From Micromussa lordhowensis (taxonomy: Eukaryota > Cnidaria > Anthozoa > Scleractinia > Lobophylliidae): a stretch of 64,000 bases of DNA. The DNA is taken from contig OZ026599.1 in assembly GCA_964020085.1 (NCBI GenBank), forward strand, positions 32,937,229 to 33,001,228. The letters are read 5' to 3'. Below the pieces are notes generated by a model that was not told the DNA's origin, searched no databases, and saw only the letters and a program-made list of their open reading frames with translations. Shown one piece after another: positions 23,801 to 34,970 of the stretch (position 1 is the first letter of the stretch; each line of letters opens with the position of its first letter). The position numbers and the translations under genes were made by a program.

Positions 23801-25010
23801 AAATCTTGACATCATTAATGTTTCGAACTTACCTTACGCAGCTTTCTATGCCACATTTTAACGTTGCAGTTCGCTAGACTTTTTGCTTAAAATTTGACCA
23901 CATTACATTGTAGTGTTTTTCAGTCCAAAATACAAGGAGAAATACAAGGAGGAATTTTCCTGTATCATTGTAAAATCACACTTTCATTCTCCACTCTATC
24001 ATCCGAACATTGAACTTAACAACAAGCTTTGTAACCTTACAATTGGCTTAGCAGCTGTGTTGCTTGGCTACAAAGTGAATCAGATGGCAGTTTGTTTACT
24101 CAATCGTTTCCCTGGCTTACTTCATGATTGCTTGGTGTTCCCTTGTTTCAAATAGCTTCAGGATATCAAAAAATAGTTACAGGGACTATTTTTTCGAACA
24201 TACTTTGTTGAAACGAAGATAAATTTTGGAATTTGTTGAGGTACTGATTATTCTCCTTTTGTTAGTATCTCACCTTGTCACAATATTTATTGCATAATGT
24301 CATTTTATTTCTCATTGTACAACTGACGATCAATGATGTTTCATCCGAAACATGTTTTGTCTTCAACAAAAAATGAACTTCAAAAGCATTGTATGGTTCA
24401 TCAAAAGCGAAAACCCGATAACATTTTAAAATAGTCAAAAAGAGATAATAGTACTTTGTTGTTATCAACTTAAGAAGTTACCCTTACTGGCCCCATGGTA
24501 TTTTTTACATAATTATTGTTATTTTTGGGTGAGGGAGGAGCGAGGGAGAATTAAGGTTGTAAAAAATGGAGTGACAACATTTGGGGAAAATCACTATTGT
24601 TCCTGTTTCTTGCTGAACCCAAGTAATGATGTTTATACCCAAGTTCCCTATGAAATTTCAAATGTTATGATTTTTTTTAGCATATGACTGTTTGATAATG
24701 TTCGAAATCCCTGTGCTACCATATACTAATCAACCAGTCTGCCTACTCTGTGGATTGAAACATGCAGGATGATTAAATCATTTTCATAGAAAGTATTCTG
24801 ATTGTATTCATTTTTTTCTTTCCCTTGGACATGCAGGCAGAAGAACGTTTGGCAATGGTCGGAGAAAGGAGGACACTAACTGAGCAGAAAATGTCCCTGG
24901 AACGAGAAATCAAAAAACAGGAAAAGGCTGCACAAGACCTCATTCTGAACAAAAACAGGAACAATCGACAGAAACTTACCTTTGGATTCAAGAGCAAAGC
25001 AGCCATATAA
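17803..25010 (+). CDS. ARGLU1: Arginine and glutamate-rich protein 1 homologue, complete
   Basis: Nuclear protein that, in vertebrates, modulates alternative splicing and acts as a transcriptional coactivator with Mediator. Exons: 17803-18128, 20195-20420, 21648-21731, 24837-25010; all have GT-AG borders, phases agree, and they total 810 nt including the TAA (269 aa; human is 273). Residues 1 to about 80 are Arg/Ser-rich (KSRSRSKSGSPRRKHKK and similar), as in splicing regulators. From about residue 95 the protein is a Glu/Arg/Lys coiled coil. The segment RVEELVAKRVEEQLAKRKDE and the following EVMKRVEEAKRVMEKQ are nearly identical to human ARGLU1, and the C-terminus RQKLTFGFKSKAAI corresponds to human RPKLSFSLK. 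The start is the first ATG in good context ahead of the RS region. Introns 1 and 3 carry transposons. Vertebrate ARGLU1 autoregulates through a retained intron and poison exon; I cannot tell whether intron 2 here (20421-21647) does the same. Confidence 0.95.
19609..19782. mobile_element. pogo/Tigger-type MITE with TA duplication in ARGLU1 intron 1
   Basis: 174-bp element with terminal inverted repeats: CAGTAGAACCTCGATTTAAC at the left end, and TTCGTTATATCGAGGTTCCA followed by TTG at the right end. A further internal copy of AACCTCGATACAAC is present. It is bounded by TA on both sides (19607-19608 and 19783-19784), the duplication expected of Tc1/mariner-pogo elements. Non-coding, so mobilised in trans if ever active. 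The remainder of intron 1 (18129-20194) shows nothing else recognisable. Confidence 0.85.
23485..24415. mobile_element. 0.93-kb element with inverted repeats of about 105 bp in ARGLU1 intron 3
   Basis: The left arm (about 23485-23590) and right arm (about 24297-24415) are inverted copies sharing TGATGAACCATACA, CTTTTGAAGTTCATT, ACATGTTTCGGATGAAACAT and AGAAATAAAATGA. The interior has no coding signal. It contains a secondary repeat near 23600-23690 (TTTTCTGGTGTACAAGTCGA and a weak inverted partner). Both arms are transcribed in the ARGLU1 pre-mRNA and could pair to give about 100 bp of double-stranded RNA. Superfamily not determined. Confidence 0.75.
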
Positions 25011-25448
25011 TTTGCTGACCAGCCTTACTACAGTCAGCTTTGGTCAAATTAATTTCCCCAAAGTCATTATCTAGGGTTGAAAAATGATGGTGGTTTGGTG
25101 TACCAGATGCTGGAATCCTCCCTGTCCATGGGAAAGACCACTTATTGCAGGCCATGGTATTTTAATTGGTTATTCCCTCTTTCTCATTTCTATTTTTCAT
25201 GCTCTAAAATTAACTTTCTCCCTCCATGCTTTCCATTCTAGTTTTCAAGATAGTGATACCATATGAAAGTCCTAAATCTTCTCCTGTTGTTTTTTTTTTT
25301 CCTTTTTCCTCATTCATTGTTTCTTCTTTGGTAGATGCCTTTCCCCTCAAAATTTCCTGTAAATAAGTTGTCACATTAAAGGTGATTTTCATTATTATCT
25401 TATGGTTGTTCTTTATGGTATGTTAAAAAGTAATAATTTTTGATAATG

Positions 25449-25454
25449 AATAAA
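25449..25454 (+). terminator. Polyadenylation signal of ARGLU1
   Basis: Canonical AATAAA 439 nt after the ARGLU1 stop codon. The 3' UTR in between is AT-rich and has no competing open frame of note. It is the first good hexamer downstream of the stop that I see. Confidence 0.6.
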
Positions 25455-25511
25455 TATCTAGAAATCAGTATCTTGCATCTCTGTTGTCTTTTGCTGAGGG
25501 CATACAGCTTA

Positions 25512-25557
25512 GAGATGATAGATAGCCAACGAGGCGCTTAGCGCCGAGTTGGCTATA

Positions 25558-25565
<8 letters not shown>
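25512..25565. mobile_element. Foldback end of a MITE-like element
   Basis: A 54-bp imperfect palindrome: GAGATGATAGATAGCCAACG in the left arm and CTATAATCATCTC in the right, centred on GGCGCTTAGCGCC. The following sequence (about 25566-25760, containing CCAACAAGCGCGAGTGGAAT) looks like the body of the same element, but I cannot define its far end. Confidence 0.55.
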
Positions 25566-25594
<29 letters not shown>

Positions 25595-26931
25595 TTTTAT
25601 TAAAAACGCCCCAAATATATAGCAAACTAAACTTTAAAAAAAATAAAAGCGCCTCAAAAAAATCACGCTTACGATATTCGTAGAGCATAGTATAATGGCT
25701 CATAGCCCATGATGGCTAAGCCAATGAAAACTCTCGAATTACATTGTCCAATGATCCAGTTTTTAATAAATAGAGGTATTACATGGTAGCGCAATGATAT
25801 GAATTTTATTTTAGTTAGCTCAACGAGTGAGTAAAGAAAATAAAAAATCAAGCCCCCATGTAGTTTCCTTTGTATTATTAAGACAAGTCTATCGCTCATC
25901 ATTTTCCCTGACTTTTTGCATAAATAACTGGGAATTGATATAATCAATATCCGTTCTAGTGAGGATATGGAAAATATGCATCTTGGGTCCTGGGTGTAGT
26001 TTCATATGAATTATAGTGGTGGCTAAAGTAATCAATGTACCTCAATTGCCAAAGGAAAAAAGCCACAAAACTCTACTGGTAGCAAAATTATTAATGCCAT
26101 TTAATAGCTTCAATGCATAGCATACAGCCGTAAACTTCTTCCTGTCATGCTTAACCTCATTCAGTAGTAATACTGTTAAAGCCACACGTGGATGACTTGT
26201 TGCCCCAATTATTTTCATTTGTGCACACACAACACACAATTTTAGTTAGAAACATTTTGCATTGACAACGAACTTGTTTGTGCAAATGGTGAAATGAAAA
26301 CTGACAGTGGGGCTGTTTTTTGGTTGGAATGAAAAACTCGGAAAAGCCTGACACCATCGAAGTGGTCCATTTAATTCTTTTGGCCATCAGGAACTGTTTC
26401 GGTGTACAAATTCTTTTAGTGAATTAAACTTGATTTGATCGGACACAAACCACTGAATTCCTTTCGATAAGGAAATAAAATGGTCCAAAAAAAGTTGCAA
26501 TTCACTGACCCGACCCACCTCCCCATTCAAAACCCAAACCTGTATCTAGATCAATTCATTTAATTTAAGAAACACTGTTGCACAAACGCGTTTATCATGC
26601 CGAATTTTGTGAACGTGCAAAGTTTCATAAGAATCCGTTGCAAACGCTTGGAAGTCATACAAATATGGACCCCACATTTGCCAGGGGTACAATACTGATA
26701 AAAGAAGTGAACATGGTGTGACTGTGATCATGAATCAAAGCGCTCTTCGAGCCACGACTGAATTTTTTAAAAATGAATTTGACTTTGAAATTCCAGCATT
26801 TTCATTTTGGAAATGTGTGCGTCATTTATCTTTTATAAGTATATATTTTTGTTATTCAATTTACCAGAATTAATCAACTAAAAATGAAACTATTGATTGC
26901 GGCACAAACTAGTTATTCAGGTTTTCAGGCA

Positions 26932-28212
26932 TCAACCTCGTTCCCAGGCTCTCTCTCCTCTGCCTCCCTAAGACCCTGGTTGCGGCTGGTCACGTGACCA
27001 CCTGTGACACAAACTTTTTCACCAGGGTGGAGTCAAGAAATTATTTTTGTCGATATCAACTGAAGCGAAAGAAAGGCGATCACTGGTCGCTATATTAAAC
27101 TACACACTGGCAAATACACCTTTGAAATTCTTCAGTCCTATTCTAAGCTTCATACAGGACAAACGAAATATATTTGTATGTATCCAGCGTGTTGAAGTAT
27201 CACTCTTTAGTATATACACACTCAGTGATCTTGGTGTTTTAAGCAATCTGATTGGTTCGCTATCTCTGGCTAATGAGCATTATTCACCCCCTACCGAGTG
27301 AATAATACGTTTCGCGAATTCGCGCATGCTTTGTACCGCTTGCACGTTTTCCACGCATGAATTAAGAGATCAATTAAATCGATTTTTAATGGTTTCCTTC
27401 TGAAAATGTTGTTGAGATCACTTCCTGTGTATATACTAAAACAATTATTCTTCTCAATCTCGGTGAATAGTGGCAGAATATTTACCTCGATTTCAAAGAA
27501 TAATTGTTAATTATTTCAATTCCAGTCGGTCGAATTAAGCGTAAACTCTTTCATAGCATGTTGCCTTAATTAGCCTCATGGCACATTGTTCGCTATATTA
27601 AACGATGTTTTATTTACTATTTTGCAAAACATAATTCTTGACTATGTCAAGGAATCGTGTTTAAACATCTGCCTAAATTCATAAACCTGATGAAGATGAA
27701 ATATAAGCGCGGGCTTAAGTGAACAAAACTGCAAATCATTTTGCATTGCGTTAAACCAAATGCAAGTCAGCTCGGCTAATCGGCCATGTGACAGAAATAC
27801 TCTTTAAATCCAAATTACCACACAAAGAAGAAAATAAATTACCTCCGAACGCAAAGATTCAAGAGACTGATCCACTGGTCTCACTTCGATTCGGTACGTG
27901 ACATTTTACATGTGATAACCGTCGGAAATTTTGAGCTCCAGTCGGCTGCCGAATTTCTTTGTGAATTTCTTCTTCATCGGCAAAATCCGACTTCGAACCC
28001 GATAGAGCGGGTAGTTTTTTTTAGCGACTGCTCGAGGTTTTGAAACCCACAAAGTTTGCCACAGCAACAACCAAAGTACTCTGCCACCCCTCCCGCCCAA
28101 CAGACTTTTTACCACCCAGATTCTGGGTGGTCACGTGACCAGCCACAACCAGGGTCTTTAATCTCCCAACGACAAATGGAGGCAGAGGAGAGAGAGCCTG
28201 GGAACGAGGTTG
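26932..28212. mobile_element. 1.28-kb non-autonomous hAT-like element with 8-bp duplication
   Basis: The ends are inverted repeats of about 80 bp beginning CAACCTCGTTCCCAGGCTCT and including CTGGTTGYGGCTGGTCACGT. The left copy lacks about 16 bp present in the right. The direct repeat TTCAGGCA borders it (26924-26931 and 28213-28220), the 8-bp duplication typical of hAT elements. The interior has no transposase and only short meaningless frames, so the element depended on an enzyme in trans. It is the same family as the 46-bp element at 16133-16178 and a worn copy at 34647-34714. Confidence 0.85.
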
Positions 28213-29230
28213 TTCAGGCAAACAGTGAAGCTATTGATAGAGGCGCATAATAGAAAGTAAAAGCGGACATACCTGGTACTCGACACTCTCCTGTAAGAAT
28301 TCTTTTTAGAAGCTGATCATGAGGTGAATGTTTTTTTTGTCTCTCTTTAATCCAAGCAGGAGAGGAATATACTCATCACAGATAATTTTCTTTACTTTTC
28401 GTGATCGGAATTCGTTCTTTTAGATAACAATCAAGAGTTTATTCTTGTTTCCGTGACTTCTTCCATTAGTGACATGTTTCTTTCTGCCTCACAGATGTTA
28501 TCAATAGCACGAAAGCTTTTAAGATGCCATGAACACCATAGATCTACAAGCAGCTATGCGCAATAATTTGAAAAATTGTTGTGAGTTATCTTTTTGACTT
28601 TCACGAAATCAAACGTTTCTTATGATCTCTTTGCTTTAGAGTTATTTTACTAAACCCGTGAAATAGTTACTACACTATTAGTTAGTATTGCGCACTAATT
28701 CCATTGTTTTCTTTTGTTTAGTTGTGACTCTTGCGCACTAACTGTTACGGGTTAATTAAAATCACTCTAGAAGGGCTGGTTACCAGCCACTGTTTCCGAA
28801 ATTAGCATCGAACCAACAACAATCAAGAGTGTGTTTGTTCTATTATTTCTTTCATTCGCAACGTGTGCCTTTGTGCGAGTTTAAAAAAAGCTTTCAAAAA
28901 GACTTGTATCATACGGAGATGCTGAATAATTTTAAGGAAACTGAACCTACCGTCCAGCGGTATGTCGTCAAAAAGGTTACGGATGATCGACTTCTAACCG
29001 AGCGAGTGCCAGCCGACCCACCACGTAACTGACTGAATTAAAAATTCAGTCGTAAAAATGACGCGAAAAATTATTGCGTGACATTAACGGAGTGGTCAAT
29101 TAGAATCAAGCATCTTTTGGTCAACTAAATTTTTTCTTTGCAAGAGGGCACGTGCAGAAAATGGCTCTGTGATGAGCTGCTTAAGAAATTTATGTATATG
29201 TGTAGTATTATACAATTGGTCACTTTAAAG

Positions 29231-29404
29231 TAGGCTACGAGTAGTACCTTCTTTCGCTTAGTCCGTCACGTCGTGCGTGACGTGATAGAAAAACCGCTAA
29301 CCGGCCGCGCGAAAGCCAGGATTTCGCACGACCACATTTTTCCTTGCTAGTTATTTACGGTCTCGCTCGACGGTGTAAGCGAAAGAGGGTCTACTAGAAG
29401 TCCA
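29231..29404. mobile_element. Foldback element (ACTAC-GAGTAGT family), copy 1
   Basis: The left end GGCTACGAGTAGTACCTTCT followed by TTCGCTTAGTCCGTC is inverted at the right end as GACGGTGTAAGCGAAAGAGG followed by GTCTACTAG. The centre is GC-rich with its own short inverted repeats. A shorter relative lies at 36492-36598. No coding capacity or clear target duplication. Confidence 0.6.
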
Positions 29405-29999
29405 CTTAACAGCGGAGCTTCGGGAGCCACCGACTAGCGGCAGAGCTCCTGTCACTTGATTGTTGTACACTGACATACACCAATTCTGCCACTGAATTGC
29501 ACGAGCGCGAGCTGTGCCCCACGCAAAAAAAAGGAGAGCAGAGTAGAGAAACCTCTGTCCAATCGGATCTTCTATTTTGTCTTGAGTTCATCGAGATCGC
29601 AAGCAAAAATATCAACCGCATGGAATTTGAAAAAAAAAACACGCAAATGGGTGGCCTTGTTTTTTGGGTCGCTTCGCGACCGCTCTCGCGCTCCGCCATT
29701 GAAGAAAAATTGTAGTAAAAAAAAGTAGAATAGGATAAAGTAAGAAAATAAGTAAGTAAAATAAATGAGGAAATGATGAGTACTGCCAGTATTTTCTTAT
29801 GCGCGATAATTCGAAATCATAAGAAATTCCTAACGTAACCCACGTCCTGTGGCAAGCCGCGTTTTTTGGCGGGAAATGGCATTGCGAAGGTTGGACATGA
29901 AGAAAAGTTGCGAACGGCGTCAAATATCTGTTTGAGAAAAGACATAAGCTCATTTATATCTCTTGTTATGTACGTGTCGACAAACGAGAGTGGAGTAAA

Positions 30000-30370
30000 T
30001 TTTTCAACGGGAAAGAGCAAGAGGAAACAGACGAAGACGCAGCGAAGAACAACAACTGAACAAGAAGGATTTCAAGAAACGGCTCGATAAAATAAGCAAC
30101 TGAGAAGAAGCGAAAAACAACGAGAACAAGAGAAAGAAAGGCACCAGAAAATAGGTAAAGACCTATTCAGAACTGAGAACAACGAGAAAAGAGAAAGACA
30201 GGGCATCAGAAAATAGATAAAGAAAAAGCTATAAAGGACAACGAGAAACTGACGAGAATGAGAGGAAAGAGAAAATAGGCAAAGAAGTATCGAATCACAA
30301 CGTGAAAGAGATCAAGAAAGGACCCAAGATCAACGGGAAACAAAGAAACGAGAAAACATACTGGAGAAGG
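30000..30370 (+). other. AG-rich tract resembling a decayed coiled-coil coding region
   Basis: About 370 bp is strongly purine-biased on the plus strand, with recurring GAGAAAGAGAAA and CAACGAGAAA-type units. All three forward frames give Arg/Glu/Lys/Gln-rich peptides broken by stops. The last open block (about 30255-30369) ends at a good donor, GAGAAG then GTAAGC. This could be the remains of a repetitive coiled-coil exon or a purine-rich low-complexity tract. I do not recognise a parent gene. Confidence 0.35.
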
Positions 30371-30781
30371 TAAGCTTAAAAAGCGTGCATGTAATATAAG
30401 ACGAAGCACTTCCTTCATATAAGCTCATATAAGCTTATTTATTGTTTTTTAATTAGCTTTAAGCTTCACTATTAACAGGAACCTGAGGCTTCAAATGAGG
30501 TGCCATCTTACTTTCAGGTGGGCCCTGGAGAAAGGACCACAGCAGAACGAGGTGGGGAAGGGGAGGTTTAGGTGGCTGTAACGAGAAAGCCTGAAAATGG
30601 ACCAGTATACTAGAGTCCATGTGTCCATTAAATTCAATCTATTCAATTTCTCTATGCGTGTCAGGACCATAATCAGTCTGCATTCAATATTTCTATTTCA
30701 TGGGAACACTTGAAGTCGCCTTTCCCGCTATCTCAAAGATTTTGCTAGCTTTAGAACCTTCATGGAAGCAGTTTGAAGTAT

Positions 30782-31360
30782 ATAGATCGTTTTCACGTGA
30801 CGTCCGCTTTCTAAAATCCGAAACTAAAGAGCCACCAAAGTTTTTATCCTCATCGGGCATAAGAGACCGTATATTTATATCTGTTTACAATTTTACAGCT
30901 CAATAGCGTGCTTCGTTTGGAAATCAGAGCATTTTGAATTTCAGAGTTATGTCGGTGCCTGACACAAAGCTGCGATCGCAGTTGCCGAAAAATATATACC
31001 TATCTCATGATTTGTAGCTTTTTTAGAAGTTAGCATTAGGAAAAGTGCTTATGTAAATGCTAGTTTGTTAGGTACAGATAATCAGTCGCCTAGATAGCCA
31101 AAGTAAGTTCTACTGAGATGTTTACACTATTTTCCGGGCGCCATGTTGGTGCACCATAGATGTGCACCAACATGGCGTAGCTCTGTAAATTTCTGCGAAA
31201 TATTTCGACGAATACGATCTGCGGTTTGGGTAAACGCACAGACCTAAAACTCAGAGAAGTGTCTTCTTTATGTATTTCCAATAACATTACAATTTCTTGA
31301 CTTTATCCACTGAATGGTTTTGATTTATTTTTTTATTGCGTGACAGTGAAAACGATCTAT
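30782..31360. mobile_element. 579-bp terminal-inverted-repeat element with central hairpin, copy 1
   Basis: Begins ATAGATCGTTTTCACGTGAC and ends CGTGACAGTGAAAACGATCT followed by AT, an inverted pair of about 20 bp. At its centre (31139-31177) is a perfect hairpin with arms CGCCATGTTGGTGCAC and GTGCACCAACATGGCG around CATAGAT. A diverged copy lies at 32804-33390. TA borders fit a mariner-type duplication, but they cannot be separated from the terminal repeat. Non-coding. Confidence 0.85.
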
Positions 31361-32002
31361 ATGCCTAACATTCTCATCGGACATACGGTGACTGTAAAGG
31401 ATCTAGAGGAAGTCTGCGGTCTTACTTTTAAATAGACAAACAGAGATATGATTATTTTCGATTCTTTATTGTACAAACATTGGTTAGAATCAGTGAGCAT
31501 TAACAAAGGTCATTCTCACCTTCAAGGAAATCAACTGGCATTCTAAAAAGACAACAACTCCTTTGTGACGTTTACCGGTAAGTTGTATCGCATAAAGAAT
31601 TTGATAGTTTATTCAACAAATCGAATTTAAGAACTGTAAAAAAAAATCTATTAAGCCCCTGGAATTGTATTTTGTTCCAAATTGCGCTAAATATGGAGTG
31701 CAATTTACTAAAGGAATTAAAGTTACTTATTAAGGGGCATGGTTAAATAGAGCTTTTTTGTTGATCGAACACTCTAATAGCTATTTTTGATAATTTTTTG
31801 GAATTGAGCTGTATCAGAGCTCGTTTCTGTACAAATGAAGCTAAACGTAAATCAGCTGTTGAGTTCAGTGAAGTTTAGCAAACTGGTGATCTTATAGTGA
31901 TTCCTTTTCAATCCTGTAAGATTGTGACCAACCATCGGCCTGTTTTAAGTCAGGTTTTTTTTAAGGCGGCAATTTTTTCTTTAGAGACAATCCAAAGAGA
32001 AT

Positions 32003-32278
32003 TCCCATATAAAAAGGACGGGGGAACTCGTCGGAAGTTTTGACAAAAATCGGTAAGAGGTGCCAACATCCTGTTTTGTGAGCGTGGCTTGACTTTTTTT
32101 CAGCCCTAAGAGGGTCCAATTCTAAAACAACCCGTTATCTCCTGTAATATATATTTTTCGGCTAAATACCCTAACGGATATCCCCAAAGCTCCCTTCGAG
32201 GACTTCCTGACGTTGAACACCCTAAGAGGTACATAAACCGCTTTTAACCACGAACAACCCTGCCTTTTTATATGGGAG
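32003..32278. mobile_element. Foldback element with TCCCATATAAAAAGG termini
   Basis: The left end TCCCATATAAAAAGGACGGG and the right end CCTGCCTTTTTATATGGGAG are inverted copies about 276 bp apart. The interior is non-coding. A C tract follows the right end (32285-32298). No clear target duplication could be read. Confidence 0.6.
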
Positions 32279-32448
32279 GTTCTCACCCCCCCCCCGGGTA
32301 AAGACACTATATTAACCCTTCCCGATATCAACATTCAAATTCCCATTACTGGTCTCGATACGTTTCTAATGACGTTTAATTATGAGAATTTGATGATGTA
32401 TCACGACATCTTGTTGGCATGCCTGTATTTGTAATGTAATTTGTTTTA

Positions 32449-32781
32449 GGCCCCATCCACACTACACGGCCGTAGGAATTTGAAAACGGAGGTTTCACTC
32501 TGAAAACGCATCAAATCAGGTTTTCCGAGCCCACTACGCCGGAGGAATTTGAAAACGCAACAAATCGACGTTCATGTTGGCTGCGGAAAACTCGGGCAGG
32601 GAAATCCCATGATTATCGTTATGTCATAAATGTTTTCCGTCCACACTAAAACGTAAAGCCGGCGTTTTCAAATTCTTCCGGTTTGAAGAGCGTTTTCGAA
32701 AAGCTGCGTTTTCGTGACGGATTATGGACGGTAGAATAAAGCTGTGTTTTCAAATTCCTCCAGCGTAGTGTGGACTTGGCC
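32449..32781. mobile_element. Foldback element with GGAATTTGAAAACG motifs
   Basis: The left end GGCCCCATCCACACTACACG, followed by GAATTTGAAAACG units, is inverted at the right end as CGTAGTGTGGACTTGGCC preceded by TTTTCAAATTCCTCCAG. Several internal inverted GTTTTCAAATTC/GAATTTGAAAAC motifs allow extensive folding. It lies 22 bp from the next element at 32804. Non-coding. Confidence 0.75.
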
Positions 32782-32803
32782 ATAGTTATTTGAGCAGGAA
32801 ACA

Positions 32804-33345
32804 ATAGATCGTTTTCACGTGACGTCATCACTTTCTAAAATCTTAAACTAAAGATCCACCAAAGTTTTCATCCTCATCAGGTATAAGAAGTGACAAATTT
32901 ATATCTGTTTACAACTTTACAGCTCAATAGCGTGCTTCGTTTGGAAACCAGAGCATTTTGAATTTCCAGGTTATGGAGGTGCGTGACACAAGGCTACGAT
33001 CAAATTTGTTGAAAAATATATACTTATCTCATGATTTTGAGCCCTGTTAAAAGCTAGAGCATTAGGAAAAGTGCTTATTTAAATACTTGTTTTTTCAGCA
33101 CTGATAATCAGTCGCCTAGAAAGCCAAAGTAAGTTCCAGATGTTTACACTATTTTCCGGCCGCCATATTGGTGTACCATGGAGGTACACCAATATGGCGT
33201 TTTCATACTGGGCTCTGTAAATTTCTGCGAAACGTTTCGACGAATATCTGAAGTTTGGGGAAACGCACAGGGCTAAAACTTGGAGAAGTGTCTTATTTTT
33301 TTATCTTCTATAACATCACAATTTCTCAGCTTTTTCCACTGGATA

Positions 33346-33378
<33 letters not shown>

Positions 33379-33390
33379 AAAACGATCTAT
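32804..33390. mobile_element. 587-bp terminal-inverted-repeat element with central hairpin, copy 2
   Basis: Same family and same orientation as 30782-31360, starting ATAGATCGTTTTCACGTGAC and ending in AACGATCTAT. The two copies align along their full length with scattered substitutions and small indels. The central hairpin (33161-33199) is again perfect, with arms CGCCATATTGGTGTAC and GTACACCAATATGGCG around CATGGAG. Both positions that differ from copy 1 changed on both arms. Non-coding. Confidence 0.85.
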
Positions 33391-34006
33391 AACTTGCCTT
33401 TCACGGACTTCAACACTACATTAGTACTCGATGCCTTTCCAGATCTTTTTCTGTTGTCAAGTGCCATATTGGAAAGCGTTCATTCTAGTCAAGGCCGCTC
33501 GGGAGATAAGAGAGCAATAAACTTCAATGCTTTCTTTATGTCCGGTAATTAAAAAGCCAATCTGCTCCTCGCGTGAGAGACTCAATATAACTTCCTAAAA
33601 TTAGAAGTTAACGCAAAGTTATGCTAGTCTTGCTAATTTAGTAAGCTGCTAATTTTCATAAGGCTGTAGTATGAGATTAGTCAAGGGCTTAAATGAAGAA
33701 CAAAAATATTCGTCGCATTTAAGCCTGTCCCGCGCTGGAGACATTCAATACTAACCTTCTAAGGTTAGAATTAACACAAACATATCCTAGTCTTGCTAAT
33801 TTAAGCTGCTAATTTTCATAAAGCTGTAGTTGTGGATTAGCCAAGAGCAAAACTGAAGGACAAAATTGTTCGTCGCAGTCGCCATTGATCGGCTTGGAGA
33901 AACTAAGTCAAAATTGGTGCTTATGGTACCAATGACAAGAAATGCTTATCGCCGCACCAAAAGAATCTTTTTACAACAGATATTACAACAATGGTCCTAG
34001 CCTAAG

Positions 34007-34507
34007 AAGTAATTTATATACTACTTATTAACCGAGAGTGAGGTCATTACAGGGAAATCTCAGACCGAGTCCTTGATGTATTGACCGAGCGATAGCGAGG
34101 TCAATACATTAAGGCCGAGGTCTGAGATTTCCCTGTAATGACCGAACGGACGAGGTTAATAAGTTATTTATTATATGGCCTTTTTAGCGCTATTCTTGAA
34201 AAGAATATAATAAACTGAACACCGCAAGTAATTTTCCACATCCGCTCGCGCGCGCTAAAGCTTTCTTCGTCGCTCATACTAAAGAAGTATCTCTGTGCTA
34301 GTTTTACTCTCAGTTATTGAAAATATAGTAGTACTTTGTCCATCTTTTCTGTTGTTTTCGCCCACGCGCACATAGTTTTTTACTCATAACGTACTCAAAA
34401 GAGCCGTCGAGCCGAGAAAAAATTTCATAATGCCCGGTCATTACAAGAAAATAATGCCCGCTCAGCAGCCAATCAGAGTGCGCGTACTTTTGTAGCCATA
34501 TAATAAA
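34007..34507. mobile_element. Adjoining foldback elements ending in TTTATTATATGGC
   Basis: The first palindrome has arms at about 34024-34086 and 34099-34163, sharing TCATTACAGGGAAATCTCAG and AATACATCAAGG-type sequence on opposite strands. The second pair of inverted ends, TTTATTATATGGC (34167-34179) and GCCATATAATAAA (34495-34507), encloses about 340 bp with GC-rich motifs such as CGCTCGCGCGCGC. The two may form one composite element. No coding capacity. Confidence 0.7.
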
Positions 34508-34646
34508 GAAAGTTACTGACCTGTACCATGAGTTATTTTTAAAATAGAAGAAGCAGGAAGGGAAAGGAAATTCGAAATGTCTCTCTGAACATATCCGCAG
34601 GAACATACCCTCTGTTAACTAGTTATCCTAGCTGTAACCATTTTAG

Positions 34647-34714
34647 AAACCTCGTTCCCTTTGTGTCCCTTGTCCCAAGGATGGCAAAGGAGAGAGAGCC
34701 TGGGAACGAGGTTG
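34647..34714. repeat. Worn copy of the CTCGTTCCCAGG hAT-like family
   Basis: The left end AACCTCGTTCCCTTTGTG and right end GAGCCTGGGAACGAGGTTG are the termini of the family at 16133 and 26932, about 68 bp apart. The left end is mutated and I find no matching flanking repeat, so this copy is old or recombined. Confidence 0.6.
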
Positions 34715-34970
34715 CCCTTAAACTCGGAGGCAGAAGGGAGTGGTGCAGGAAGGATTAGTGAAGGTAGGGTGGAGAGGGCTTCCTTTGCATCAAATTGTCC
34801 ATTTCGATAAAGAAACTGGGTGCCTAATGCAATAAACACGTATTTCATGCTATCCATATTAAAATTCAATGCCACTTAACTAATTTAAAAATGACCTGTA
34901 CTACGTATCGAGTAAGTTCTTCAACAGGCCACCCGTCTGTCCAACAGGAAGCCTTTAGAATCCTAACCCC

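Larger units (their letters stand above)
25456..34970. other. Gene-poor, transposon-rich interval between ARGLU1 and the calcium sensor gene
   Basis: The two flanking genes converge on this 9.5-kb interval, so no promoter of either is expected here. It contains at least eight foldback or terminal-inverted-repeat elements, listed separately, and an AG-rich tract. No open frame of 100 codons or more resembles a known family. Between the listed elements I see only unannotatable AT-rich sequence. Confidence 0.6.

Noticed and set aside
27047..27301. 84-codon frame inside the hAT-like element
   Set aside because: It shows no transposase motifs and the element is otherwise non-coding; the frame is likely chance.
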